Positions 38,294 through 51,088 of a stretch of DNA of 64,000 nt are shown here, in pieces. The position numbers and the translations under genes were made by a program. Positions within the stretch are counted from its first letter, which is position 1, and each line of letters starts with the position of its first letter. The stretch comes from Sphagnum magellanicum (taxonomy: Eukaryota > Streptophyta > Sphagnopsida > Sphagnales > Sphagnaceae), in NCBI GenBank assembly GCA_021904315.1, contig CM038919.1, positions 10,416,001-10,480,000 on the forward strand. Reading direction: 5' to 3'. Under the pieces are notes generated by a model. That model ran no database searches. It saw only the letters and a program-made list of their open reading frames with translations, and was not told the origin of the DNA.

Positions 38294-39244
38294 ATGGCCG
38301 CCACGGAGAGTCATCGTGGGTGGTGGTCAACAAGAAGACCTGCCGGTCTCGTAATCGACCAGCAAGTGTTGCCACAAGAAATGGCCGGTCTTTGTTCATC
38401 ATCTGCAACACCGCGTGACATGCACAGCAGCAGATGGGTGATTGCAAATCCTTTGAATTTTCGGCGTGAAGAAGATGACGTTGTTGCGAGGATCTCTGGC
38501 TGCCATCATCGGAGTGACGTTGGCTTTCCTATGGACGAGGAGGTGCAAAACGAAGGAGGAGGAGGCGTGAACCGGATGAGTGACGACTTCGCTGCAGCAG
38601 AAGAAGCTCCTGATAGTCGTCGACCAGTGATGGGTGTGGACGACGACGACCGTGCCGCTCTGCTGGCTGCCGGTGCGCTCCTGGATTTGAGCACTTCTTT
38701 AGTGGACGAGGGATATAACACCAGCAGCATTGGGAGCTCGACGGGCAACGTGATCAAAACCCAAAAGCCACGGCGAAAACAGACGACGACCCAACAAGCT
38801 CAGGTCAAACTGGAACCCGGCATTTCGCAGAGCAACAACGACGACGATGACAGACACGGGAGTACGAAGAGGATTGAAGAAGAACCGCTTGTAGCAGATC
38901 AGACTGCAAAACGCAGAAGAATGAGGAAAGCATGGACAGAATTTGAGACTCCTTTGTCGGTGGGCAAGAAACGGAGCGAAGAAGAATCCGGAGAGTCTGA
39001 GAAGGGTAGCGTCATAACAACGCAAGCAGAGACGACGACCGCAACAACGACAACAGCACTTCTTCTTCCCAGGCCGACTGAACGCGGAGGAAAGGGGGGA
39101 GAAGACAAGAAGAGCGTCGTCGTCATGACAGAGCAACAGACGTCTGTTCTTCCCAGACCTGCAAACAGAAAACGCTACAGACCCCTTGAGAAATTGATGC
39201 AAGAGACTCCGGTGGTCACCTCAGTTTATAGTGAAGAGGATTGA
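38294..39244 (+). CDS. Unknown charged, probably nuclear protein
   Basis: A 316-residue intronless frame. I chose the ATG at 38294 because its context (tccATGGcc) is good and the codons before it have no upstream ATG in frame. The protein is mostly low-complexity: acidic runs (DDDD twice, at about 115 and 200), a Gly/Asp-rich middle, a bipartite-looking basic cluster 'KRRRMRKAW' at about 220, a Thr/Ala run near 265, and a C-terminal 'RKRYRPLEKLMQETPVV'. The basic clusters suggest nuclear location. 'AALLAAGALLDLSTSL' is the only clearly hydrophobic, helix-like stretch. I do not recognise the family. Base composition is far above the flanks, and the frame is open through biased, repetitive codons, which supports real coding. 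The same frame continues past the stop (see next entry). Confidence 0.65.
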   Translation: MAATESHRGWWSTRRPAGLVIDQQVLPQEMAGLCSSSATPRDMHSSRWVIANPLNFRREEDDVVARISGCHHRSDVGFPMDEEVQNEGGGGVNRMSDDFAAAEEAPDSRRPVMGVDDDDRAALLAAGALLDLSTSLVDEGYNTSSIGSSTGNVIKTQKPRRKQTTTQQAQVKLEPGISQSNNDDDDRHGSTKRIEEEPLVADQTAKRRRMRKAWTEFETPLSVGKKRSEEESGESEKGSVITTQAETTTATTTTALLLPRPTERGGKGGEDKKSVVVMTEQQTSVLPRPANRKRYRPLEKLMQETPVVTSVYSEED

Positions 39245-39451
39245 CTAACTGATGATGGATGCGTGTACTCCCCAATCTCTGCAGTTCCAACTTTGTTATG
39301 TAGCATACGACATTGGGACCCTGGTTTCTGTGGAATAGCAAGTCTTTGTACATTGGATCTGGAATCCATGTTCCCATTCTCAAACCCTATACCATTGGAC
39401 GTGCTGGGGGTTGATTCCATCTACTCAGCCTTTGAAGAGAACCCCAGTTGA
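39245..39451 (+). other. In-frame open extension after a TGA-CTA stop
   Basis: Directly after the TGA at 39242-39244 the same frame stays open for 68 codons to a TGA at 39449. The translated segment (starting LTDDGCVYSPISAVPTLL) is not low-complexity and looks like ordinary protein, with Trp, Cys and Tyr residues. The stop is followed by CTA, the context known to favour UGA read-through. It could be read-through, a recent nonsense change (for instance from TGG), or chance. Confidence 0.35.
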
Positions 39452-40799
39452 GATTTTAGTCCAAATTAGGTGTGACATCACTGCTGTGGTGTGGTGTTTG
39501 TTTGAGCCATGAGTCAAAAGATCACTCTACAACTTGCAGACTTGAAAGTCAATACCTGTCAGAATTCTGTGTTGGAATGATATGCATATGATGTCACCAA
39601 ATTTGGAAACTGCACCATCAATATTCTCTCTAGCACAAAAAAAAGGGAAGTACAGTTGTGTAGAAATATGGATCTGCACAATTTCAGAGGACCTCACAAA
39701 TCACAAATCAGATACATACAAAGAACGTGAAAACAAATGCAAGACTCAGTATGGTCATAGTCTTGTGAGTGTCATTCATGAAGTACCACACCATCAACTT
39801 CATCATGAATGGGCAGTTGCTGGTTGCACTTTCTCCCCTGCTGACTTCTTCAGCTCCTGACAGTGGGTATAGATTGAGTACCAAAAGCTATGCAACTGTC
39901 ATTTGCAATATCAGACCTCTTGAATAAAACATTATCGCAGCACCAAGGCTCCCAGTGACATACAAAATGCTGCCAGATTGCATCTGTGCCTTTTTTGAGA
40001 CTATGCCCAACAGCAAACACCTTTCTACAATTTACAGCATGCCATAAGCTTTGGAATCAGAAAACAATATTCAAGCCTGCAATGGATCTAGAGCACTTGA
40101 CTATTGACTTCCTTCCAATGTCAACTCCACCACTTTCCAATTTGGTTTTTTAGCAAATTGTCTTCTGCATAATAAGGGGAGCAGGACACCAGGGTAAATG
40201 GACACAAAGAGTGCAGCTTACATCTATTGACCATGTGATCACCTCCCATCTCATGGTGGACAGAGAGTTACAACAGGCATTAGAATACAAGTATCTCTCT
40301 CTGTGTCTGTCTGTCTTGTTCTCTTGCAGGCATTCAGATTGGTTAGGATGAAGAGGTGGTGTAGTTTCACTAATTGAATGCGAACCAAGATGATACCCTT
40401 CTGTACGAACAAAGCAACCAACTCTGACAGAACTCTTCTGTGGGTGATCACTTAGATCTTCAACTACTGATATGTCAGGTTCATATTGGAAAGCATACTG
40501 GGTGACAGCCTGCCCACTGTAACAAGGAAGAAAACTCTCCACTTGAATGGCTCAAATATGTCATTTTCTCCCCTTGTAGCAACTCAGGCCTTTGCTTTCA
40601 CTTCCATGTCCTACCATGGCAACATCCACATCAACTAACAAGAATACAATTACTGCAGGAACTGCTGAACATTGTTTACCTAGTGTAAACTTGGGCAGGT
40701 TAATTAGCATAACACTATTAACTCAGACATGTTCACTATACTTGTCTGTGCCAATGTCCAATTCTTGAACATAGTTCAACCTATCTGGAAACAAAATAC
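39452..40799. other. Region between the unknown gene and the RAE1 pseudogene
   Basis: Probably 3' flank of the unknown gene and the 3' part of the RAE1-like locus. The last RAE1 exon should lie here on the minus strand but I could not recognise it. The minus-strand frame 40150-40542 shows no family feature. Confidence 0.4.
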
Positions 40800-43700
40800 C
40801 TGAGTTGGATGGAGAAGGATGAAGTTCTGAGCTTCGGCTGGCATATGATTTTCTGCTCCCTTGCTCCAGTCATAGCTAACCTGCACCAACCTTTCAAAAT
40901 CAGGCACCTCTCTCATTCCTGATTATTTCTAACCACAACTCTCCCCTACATCTCTAGGCACCATTTTCATCAAGAGCACAGCTCATCAATCTCACATAAA
41001 ATGCAGGTTATGATGAACATGATAACAACAAGAATTCTTACAGCAAAGGCAAAAATGGTGCCATCATGGTTGAATGCACTGCACGGAATCGGCTGATTAC
41101 ACCTCTGCAGAGCCTGCCAAATATGTACAATTGCACACAAATGTAATAAATAAATTTTCCAGTGTAAAAACACATCTAGTGCAAGCTGAGAAAACCATTC
41201 ATCTGAGATGCCAAATCAATTTCTCAAATTTCTCTGAAGGTGGCAGACACACAGGAGTGAGAGATCATGGCAAATGAAACATATACCTTCAGTCTCTGTT
41301 TGCTGTCTTTATCCCAGAAATTGTAAGCTCCATCAGATCCTGAAGTAGCAAAAGTTGCATGGACCTCCACAAAGCAACATACATGTCAACTCATGATCCT
41401 AAAAAAGACCAGCTTCAAGTTTGTTTGTGTCCTGACTTCGCAACAGCCTTGTTACATTCAGGATGGAAGCTAATGGCATTGACAGCATAAATATCATTGT
41501 TATCCCTGTGGCACTTGAAAGTGAAGTTCTTTGCCTGCTGAGCCCCAATGTGCTGTACTGCAACTCTTCCTTCAATAGAACCTACCTGCCATGCAAAAAG
41601 CATCGTGATGGATTGACGTAAAACCAAGTGAGTAAAATACCTTCACAAAACATTTCTCCTCTCATCCATCCACCCTCATTTTGATTGTCACCTGCCCCAG
41701 CACACAAATCAAGTCTAAGCCAACATCATAACCATAGCTCATAGCCAAAACAGTAACAGCACATTTCCAGACTCCCTTCCATTGGCAGGACTATTTAGAG
41801 AGGTGAGGGAAGATGTGCTCAGCTTTCTGGGACCTTAAAAAAAATGGAAAGATTGTGTCAGATTTGCCTCGGTTTTAGAAATTACCAAAAACCCTTGCTT
41901 TTCAGGAAAAGTTGCAACACACCTCATCTGACACTTCAGGGGTGACTTTCTTCTCTTAAACTCTATCTGCTCACATTGAAAATAAGGTAAGTGGCCATGC
42001 AAATCTTCACTTAAACCTCTCACAACCTTTGGTAGATCATAATCACAACGACTATTCCAAGTTCAATCCGTACAAGACTACAGCCAGCATTGATTCTCAG
42101 TAACTTGGGAATCTCCACTTGCAGATGTTCTGTGTGCACATATGTCTCACTGTCTGAGAATCTCTTGACAGATATCCTCAAACTGAACAGGAGTTAGCAG
42201 TCAAAAAGCCTCCAGCAACAACAGTTTACCTGAGGGTTGGCAAGATTGTAAACAATAATGTTGCGATCCACAGTGGCCACAACCATGGCATAGCACTGCT
42301 CAGGTGATTGCTGTGTATGAGCAGGGTTCTGTTGCCCTGTGTCCCAATATCTGTACTCCTTCAAACCAACAAGCCTCAGTGCAGGTGTTTGCTTTGGTGG
42401 CTGAGATGACAACAATATCTCTAATTTGCTGGTCAATTTTAACATGATCATCATTAAGAAAAGGAATTTTTCTACTCCAGAATTATCCCACAACATGGCT
42501 TGAGAGAGAGCTCTATTCTTCCAAGTAAGTAATGACACCCATCCAGAAGAACAGCTCAAAAAACTTGAGCCTTCAGTCCACAATCAAATCTGCATGAACA
42601 CCTAGAAGGAAATAGGGAAAATCGATCGTCTCATTTCCTCCTGATCCTTCGACAATTCCTATCCCAGCATAAGCTACCATCTCCACAAAAACAACATGCA
42701 ACACTGCCAACACAAAAGGTGCTTGCACCAAGAAAGACTTACTTGATGGTTTTGTCCCAGCTACCTGTAACTAATGGGTTCATTTCAAGGACCCAAGCTA
42801 TGTCCTTAATGGGGGCATCATGCATGCCAACTTGCACAGGCTGTCCTCCTGACAACATGGGCCACATCTTCACTGCTTGTCACAACCAGCTAAAAAGACT
42901 ATGCTTCCGTCATCCTTCCATGCTGTGCACAGTACCTGCATAGTGTACCCTTCTTTGTTACCCATCTCAAAGGACCAGATAATCCAGACATCTTAAACTT
43001 CCAACTGATAAAGCAGCACTATCAGTTGAAACAACCTGGATCAAATCCTTCAGAAATGCATAAATACTTCTCTATTTCTTCTTTCTACCAAACAGTCATA
43101 GCATTCATCACCATGGGTGATGGGTATATTACACTGCTTTTGCATGGAGTGAGTTCAGAAGTCAGAAAGAAAAGCAGCTCTGAATCTTACTGGCTGATCA
43201 TGCAAGATAGCTGGTTTAGGAACACTGCTGCCCTTGGATTGAATCTCCAGCAACACACCTGCATATATTCCACAACACTTCAATATTGCATATGACACAG
43301 CCCAAATGTCACAACCTGAAAATATAACATCAACACTTTGACCATTAGAAAGCTGTCCTGATCTTGGCACCAAAATGCCCTCAAATCAAACTATGACATA
43401 ATCATGCATTTACAAGATGGTACACCCTGGAGCTGCATGAACATGAACAAGCAGCTCACATAATGGCTCTGCCCCTTAAATCAAATCCACAAGGATGATA
43501 AATATTCAACATACTCTAAATTGGAAACACATGGTGGTTACCATGGTGAAGCCCAAGTGGATACTTCAATGATGCCAATAATGTTTTTATAGTGGACTCC
43601 ATATGACCCTTGAATACAGGGATACCAAAACTTTTGGCCCATTTCTGGGTGCAACATAATGTCTCTCCCCTGAAGAGCAGAGCCAATGAACTGCAGATAT

Positions 43701-44359
43701 ATACCTGATTGTCCCAAGATGAAGCCACAAGGTAATTAGCCTTGGAGCTGAAACTCAGACTTGATATTCCATCAGTCGGAGGTGAGACCACCTGCCCTAC
43801 ATACATGATAGTGCCACAGCTTTTTTTTGAAGGCAGCTCACAAAAAATTCAGTTCTACTCACCTTAGACCATCAAGAGCTTGCTTAGAGAGACTGGCTAC
43901 CCTCTAGTGTCTATTTAGGGTTTACCCGTCCCAGCAGACGGTGATATATCCGCGCGAGTAGTCAGTTCCACAACTAATAAGCTAAGCTTCTTCATCCGTT
44001 GTGAGACAACAACAGACATTCTACTACCTAAATGGCTATGTCCTCGTCGCAACACAACACAATTGTTGCATTTTCAGCGCATCCAATGTTCCATTTCCGA
44101 ACTGAAAGATCTAAAATTGACTCCACCATTACCAGAAGAATTGGCCGATTCAAATCCAGAAAAATAATTTACCCTAACCTCGAATCCAAGACTTCGATGC
44201 ACACACACCTGCGACAGAAGACAATGCACAAACAAATAAACCTAAAACAAGCCCAAACAATTCCGGGGCCCGTGCTAAGAAAGAAGAAAGCCATGTACCT
44301 CAAAGGACTTGTTGGGATTATGTTGCTGAGTTAGTCGTCACCGTCCCAAACGTTGCCAT
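40800..44359 (-). pseudogene. RAE1 (Gle2) WD40 mRNA-export factor, unprocessed pseudogene
   Basis: Ten exons of a RAE1-type seven-bladed WD40 protein read in order on the minus strand, with plant introns kept: 44299-44359, 43705-43791, 43191-43258, 42743-42935, 42230-42350, 41886-41966, about 41456-41585, 41287-41364, 41042-41113 and 40800-40880. Typical blocks include 'GISSLSFSSKANYLVASSWDNQ', 'SWDKTIK', 'YWDTGQQNPAHTQQ', '[17 protein letters not shown]', 'GSDGAYNFWDKDSKQRLK', 'RCNQPIPCSAFNHDGT' and 'VSYDWSKGAENH'. RAE1 serves at the nuclear pore in mRNA export. Breaks: exon 1 has one extra base (61 nt, before the 'NPNKSFE' end), exon 3 lacks one G in the 'CWE' codons (68 nt), exon 4 lacks one base after 'CDKQ' (193 nt), exon 5 has lost 7 codons of a conserved stretch, and the donor of exon 7 is unclear. 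No last exon was found. Introns show it is not a retrocopy. Sequencing error could explain single breaks but hardly all of them. Confidence 0.85.
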
Positions 44360-47300
44360 ATCTAGTAGCCTCAGAAAGTTCACCCAAACTCCGAAATTAT
44401 CCAAAATCCACACACAGAAAGCAATGTATCTACAAGAGCAAAGAGGCTTTCAAACACACAAAAAAAAACACACACACATGCAAGAGCTCACGACAACACA
44501 CGCCTTCACAATCCCCACCACAAGGTAAAGGAACAAAATTAGGGTTTCAATGCCCCCCAAAATTCACGAGAAACTTTTAGGTCTCTTGTTTTGCATGGAT
44601 GGGTGTGGGTGTATTTTTTGTTTTTTTTTTTTTTCCATCTGCGATCTACATACCTTTATTTAAATTTATTGGCGTTGCCTACTACCAAGGCAAGGATATT
44701 GTGTGTAGATTCATTGTAGAGTATAGTAGCTAAAGGGATTTTGGCCCCTAGGTAATAATAGCTCTATTTTCATATGAAGATTTTTGAAAGATGATATGTT
44801 GGCTGGTGTTGAAACTTGAGATTAGTTATAAAAGCAAAATTAACTGATAACTTGTAGCAATGTAAGTTCACAAAATTAAAAATCTAGAGCAATCAAAACC
44901 ACACAAATAGATGCAAGCGCTAAAGCATCCAATATTATTTTACGTCTTCACCTTCCAAGTTTTGATTGTAGTATCAAATGGAAAGGTTTTAAGGATAAAG
45001 AATTTTTGCACATACATGTGCACAATGAGGTTGAGAATCAAGTTCACATAAACCTGAAGCAACAAGAATTGAAATTGTAAAAGTTTGTACTACACAAATA
45101 CACAAAGTAAGTAAGGTCCTTGTACTTACCTATGCATCATTAATGTCTTGTTGTTGCAACATTATTGTGAAGGATGCACCAATTTGGAGTTTTGATCAAA
45201 GCTCCAACGAGTTCATGCTCCCATCATGTGTAGATATGCAAATCTTGCTCAAAATCTACAAGCTTCAAAACTTGGAAGAACATTGGATAATATAGCCTAA
45301 AATGCAAGCTCAAGATAAATCGTGATTCACTCAAGAACTGCAAAATTGAACTCTACATAAAACAATTCAATGCATGTATTATGCATGATGGTGAAGCTCC
45401 TATGAGTGCATTAGAAAACAAATGGCTAAGCTTTAAACTTTTTGCATGAACCTGATGGCCATGGAGCTTGTGTTGAAAAAGGCAATGTTGTGAATGGGGC
45501 GTTGTTGAGATTGACAAGGAGTGACCCCCTAATCACATTCCTCAAAAAGTGGCATCTAACAACAACTAGCAATTATCTTTATGTGCAATACATCTCCATA
45601 CTTGATAAATTCAACAACCTTAAAAACTTTCCTGCCATCAAACTTAAGCAAATTTTGGCAAAGTTTTTTGCCCTAATATTAGGTAGGGAGATAGAACATC
45701 CATTTTCCACATCAAATTAATGCAAAAAAATTTCAATCTTCTAATCAAAGATTTCATTTTTGTGTTGGTGATTGGTAATGATTTGTCACAATCAAAAATG
45801 TTTCCACTATTTTTTTTATTATTGGGCATTTCCACCATCTCTTTGGCCATTAATGGGGTTTGTTAAACTGAAAACTTTTTGAAGGTGAAAATCAAAATAT
45901 TTTTTAAGGGAATTGTGTGGAATAAAATCCACATCATTTTGTATTAAAAGAAATATTATTTTTGTGTGGAGTTTACCATGTTTAGTTATAGGATATACTT
46001 CAATTGCACACGGAAAGATATGTGTACACAACATGTTAAACTATTTTTTTCAAGCCCCCTTGCGTTGGGAGGTATTATCTTGTTCATTTCAAACTCAAAT
46101 GGAGGTTTGCCATGTGAAAAATTACCTCGACCCATTGAACCTCCAAAGGTGAAAATGACAAGAAAGTGAAAGCACACTTTCTAAAAGTTTAAATGTTTAC
46201 TCACTAGCCTATCTACCTTACCCTTTCGCTTGTTGTGTTGGTGTTTTGTTTTTATATTGGCCAAAATGAACTATGGTATGTGATTAAAAAAATATTTTTT
46301 CATTGTATTCCTATCCCATATCTAGCCACATCGGTTAGTTATGTATTGACCATCCACATGTATCTACCACCTAATAGCCACTAAATGTCTTTTCTTAACT
46401 TAAAAGGCCATAATCCTTTCATTTGGATATTTGGAATGCAATTTAACATGGGCAAAAGTCATAGTAACCACAATTCTTGAAATTTGAAGAATTAAATATA
46501 TGGAACGGTCATTCTTGGTATCTTTTAGCTTTGGAACAATTGTTTTAAAGCCAAAATTTTGGGCCTTGGTAACAAACACCTCCGATAGTGGGAAAAAGGG
46601 ACACTAAACCTTTTGAAACATAATTTTGTTCCTCCTTTCCTTTTCTTGTGCAATATGAGAAAGTTGTCCTACACTTGTGTATGATGAAATCTAGACATTG
46701 GTTGAGTTTTTTTACTCAAATTTGGAAGATTTTTATAGTATGCAAAGCTTTTTTAATAAGTTTTTAATGGGCTACTTACTCAATGAAATCATTGCTTGAA
46801 ATTAACTAGTGACATTGGTGGAACAATCCATTTCAAGAGTAACTTCCTTGAACACTAATCTTCTTCCCCTCCTTCAATCTAAATGGAAAATTAAACTTTA
46901 AATAATACATTTTATGTCTTTAGCAAAGTCTCCTTAATCATAACATAGCATTTGTTAGAGGTTATCAATTGTCACATATAAACTTATCAAATCAATTGTG
47001 TGCTTCGATTGCCAAATAAATGTAATGTCTATTGGTTTATTGACAAAGGCATCATTGGTTCCATTCTAGGTGTACGATGACATGGCAACAAACAATTGGT
47101 AAGCTTTTCACTACTATCATTATATTTATTTCCTTCCATTTGGCTTCCTTGGTGATGAAATTGTTTTTCATATCATGAAACAATGGCCAATCAAACTTGC
47201 ATGAATGATTTAGTGCTAATGAATATTGTGTACACAAATTTGTATTCAATTAAGCAAATCCCAATCCCATTCAATTGTGCGTTTTTTAGATTTCTTGGCC

Positions 47301-50300
47301 TTGGAAAGATAGAAAGAGAATTAATTATATTTTGTAGTATTTGAATGGTTACAAATTGCGTAAGAAATTTTATTTATTTTGATGTTGCTATTCCTTTTCA
47401 TTGGGCCTTCCCTCTATTTTGTTTTGCACCCACGTTTGGCATTATCTATCATGGAGGCAGAAAGTTGAAAAGTTGATGTTTTGAATGGATTGATCTTAAG
47501 TCTAAGGATTTAGTGAAGTGATTGCTAGTGTATCAAAACATTTCCCCAATGGAAGATAGGTGAATAAAAAATAGGAATTAGCAATTGGAGGTGTTCAAAA
47601 AGGTATAATGTTCTTAAATTTCTATGTTGTAAATATTTGGTTTAACACTTTCAATCATCAACAATAAGTTGTGTTTACAATGTGGATAATTCCTAGATGG
47701 TGTATCCATTGTGCACATTGACAAGAATCCGTAGGCCATAACCAATGGCCTTATTTTTTGTTGAAAAGTTTATGGAATTTAAAGGTTGAATGGTTTCATA
47801 ATTATGTAATTGATGGTTTGAAGGTGTAATGGCTTTGTAAGTGTATAATTTTAACTTCTAATTTTAACTTATTTTGGAATTTGTGAGAAATTTTTTTACA
47901 TGTGTCATCCTTTTTTTCTTTTGCTATCAAATTTTGTGTTTGCAAGTTGGGCATTGTATAATATAGCCAAAAAAAAGGTTGCCATGGGAGTTACAAAATT
48001 CTACAATAGGTGGATGAATAAGTTGTTTAGAATTAAGAAAATAAATTATGCTAAATTTAAGATATAGTTGTGTTATTTAATTTTTTAAAGTTTAATTGTT
48101 TATTGAGTTACCTTTTGTAGACATCATTGCTTGTAAGTTATTCTTGTATGTAGTTGTTTATAGGTTATTCTTTGTTTTATATTTTGCATGCTTATTCTAG
48201 AATTGTCATTTTTTCATCTTGTTTTTCTAGGTAATTTATAGGAAATGTTACTAATTACCATGATAATTAATGTTTGTGGCTAGTTTAATTATATTTTCTT
48301 TTAGGTTTTTTCTTTTCAACTGTTTGGTTAATAATTTTAAAACATGTGTCTTCTACAACCTACAATTTAAACCTTAAGTTCCATCCTAAATTATTAACTT
48401 ACAAACAAGCATCTAACCTAAATCCTAAGTTTTACTTTAGTCTTCTACAATCTTAAGCTTAAAGCCTAAGCTCATCTTAAAATATTAATTTGCAAAAAAA
48501 TGAATAACTAATTAAAGCTTAAGTCCTATCTTAATTATCAATTTGTAGATAGGTGTTTAACCTAAATTTTGAACCTTAACCTAAATTTTTTTGTATTAAA
48601 ATTTAAATCTTAAAATTGAACCCATCTTTTTAACATAGCTTAAACCTTGAACTTTAGGCCCTAAATCATAATCATCTAACTATATAAAACTATTTTTGGT
48701 CTTATTATTGTGTTGAAATGTTTTTTGAGATTTTATTTAAATCTATTGTTTACATTCCAAATTATTTTGTTTTTTTATGACTAATTTTTAGATTATGGAC
48801 AAAGGCGAGTTTTTCTTTTGATTATGTATAATTTTTATCATTTTTTTTCTTTTTATATGTGCTTGTTATTATTGTTTGAATGGACAATAAACAAGATGTT
48901 TATTGACAATTTTGAGGTAACAATTAATTTTTTATGGTCTATTTGTATGTTAAGTTTTCATTTTGTTTATTATCATTTTTGGTGTTATCTATTTTTTGTT
49001 GTGAAATTCTATGTGCATTTGCCTTCTATCTTCTATTGTGAAGTTCCATTCTTTTTGCATTTTGTACATCTTCCTTTTGTTCTTTGTTGGAGGTGTATAG
49101 TTTCCTTGTTTATAAGGTTGATGTAAGTATTGGCCCCAATAAAGAAGAAGACCACAAACAACTTAAATTGTTTTGGCTATCATGGATATCCAATAAAGGA
49201 TGTAGGGAGGTTGCTTTAAAAGGTTGATAATGAATTCTTACAAGTTGTACAATGTTATAGGCAATGGTTTTAAGTTTATACATTGTGACTTAAGTGATGC
49301 TTCTAGTTATATGATGATCATGTTATTTGTGGTTTCACCTTTTGTGACTACCTTCTCATGATCACCCCATTTGAATGTTGGGTTCTACATACAAGCGCAA
49401 AATTTTGATGTCATTGTTTGAAACAAATTTGAGCAAGGGGACTAATTGTTGGTTAATTATTAAAATAAGGACCATTATTATTATTGAGCTTATAAATCCA
49501 TTCCCCAATTTGTTGGGACTTTTTGTTATTCATTTGATTTAATTCTTCATGCAAAGACATAATTTAAAAGAGTTTAGAACCATTGAGCTTGTTGTGAATG
49601 GAATTTTCCAAAGGTCTAAAAAAAACTTCATTTTGCATATAGTTGATGGCTTTGGGCCTAATGATGTGTAAGCTTTGTGTTTTTTTCTATAAGTTTTACT
49701 TACAATATGTTGAGCTTGTTAATTTGCATAATACAAAAAAACCTACCATTATGGTAATTAAAAGCATTGGGAGTACTACATTTTGTAAATAATAGTTTTC
49801 AACCAACTTTTCAAACATCTTTGTGATACATGTCATTAATGTTATTAGTCTTCAAAGATTGATGGATGTGCATGACAAAAAAAAGGGGGGGGCAAAAATG
49901 TTGCAATAAAATTTGAGGTTTGCTTGGTTTTTATTTTTTTTACCTTTTGTGTTTTTGGTCTATTTGTAGCATATGAACTTACTATTTTTTTTTTGTTCTT
50001 ACAAGTTCTTGGATAGCTAAACCCATTCAATCTCCCATTTGTAGCAAACATGGGCAATGTTTTCATTACTACAAATGTAAAAACATAATTCTAATGGAAT
50101 CTTAGGCTCAAATTCTATGCAAGATTAAATTTTAAAATTATGATGAATTTGATCGTATCCTTTGTGGCCCTTAAATCAAATCATTGTTGAGACATGATTT
50201 ATTAAGCCATGAAGACTTTAAAACAAAATAAAGTTTTCTCTTTGACTTTTCACGACAGAAAACCTAAAAGTTGATTTACTTTCAATCCTATAATTAAAGT

Positions 50301-51083
50301 TGTTATATTTTTAATGTTGAAAAAAGTTGTAATCCCCAAAAACTAAAGGTTGAGATTATTGTTTTGTTCATTACACCAATATGTATTTCATTAAATTTTG
50401 AGTGAACCTTAAACTAATTTACCATGGTGAAAGTGGCCAATCCTTAAATGAACAAGGACAAATCAACAAGTGAATTCACTAATAATTAATTGAATTTCAC
50501 TATTAATTAATTAATCTAATTCATTAATAATTAATTCATTAAAACCTTAAACCCTAAACCCTAAAACCTCCTTGTTCATGATTATACTACATTACAAACA
50601 TAGGCCAAGTTAGGCACTTACAACAATCAAATCAAAGAATTTTTTTGTTATTCAAAACAAAGAAAAAAATGTGATAACAAAATTTATTGTAAAATTTTCC
50701 TTGTTCCCCACCTATACCTTATTTACAATTTGTGAACTTAATTACTTGCTACACATATCCTCCCACACTACAATTAAGATCATCAAGGCTGAATGACATT
50801 TGGTTTTTTTCCTAAGGCTTTGCTCTCTAAAATGTTCACAAATGCATTAACAATTTTGAGAGTTTGTTATTTCCTTATATTAATGATTTTTTTTGTTTCA
50901 AATTTTTATTGTATCAATGTAAATTAACTTAACACACCAATTTAAAATGTAAATGTGAAGGTTTGAACCCATGTTGAAGAATCAAGTCCTTAAACTTTAA
51001 ACCATTATTTAAATTAATAAATGATTTGTCATCACATATTGTTATGCACATTCTTTTCCTAACCTTTGTGTAGGTTACATAAA
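44360..51083. other. AT-rich intergenic DNA
   Basis: The first ~250 bp may be the old promoter of the RAE1-like locus. Beyond that no gene is supported. 48340-48670 is rich in 'aaccttaa/acctaaat'-like words, and 50548-50575 contains two to three 'ccctaaa' units, too few for an interstitial telomere. Confidence 0.45.
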
Positions 51084-51088
51084 ATAAA

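Noticed and set aside
45442-45720. 92-codon frame
   Set aside because: No recognised motif and no neighbouring exon.
50548-50575. Telomere-like 'ccctaaa' units
   Set aside because: Only two to three units in a generally 'cctaa'-rich area; not an interstitial telomere.
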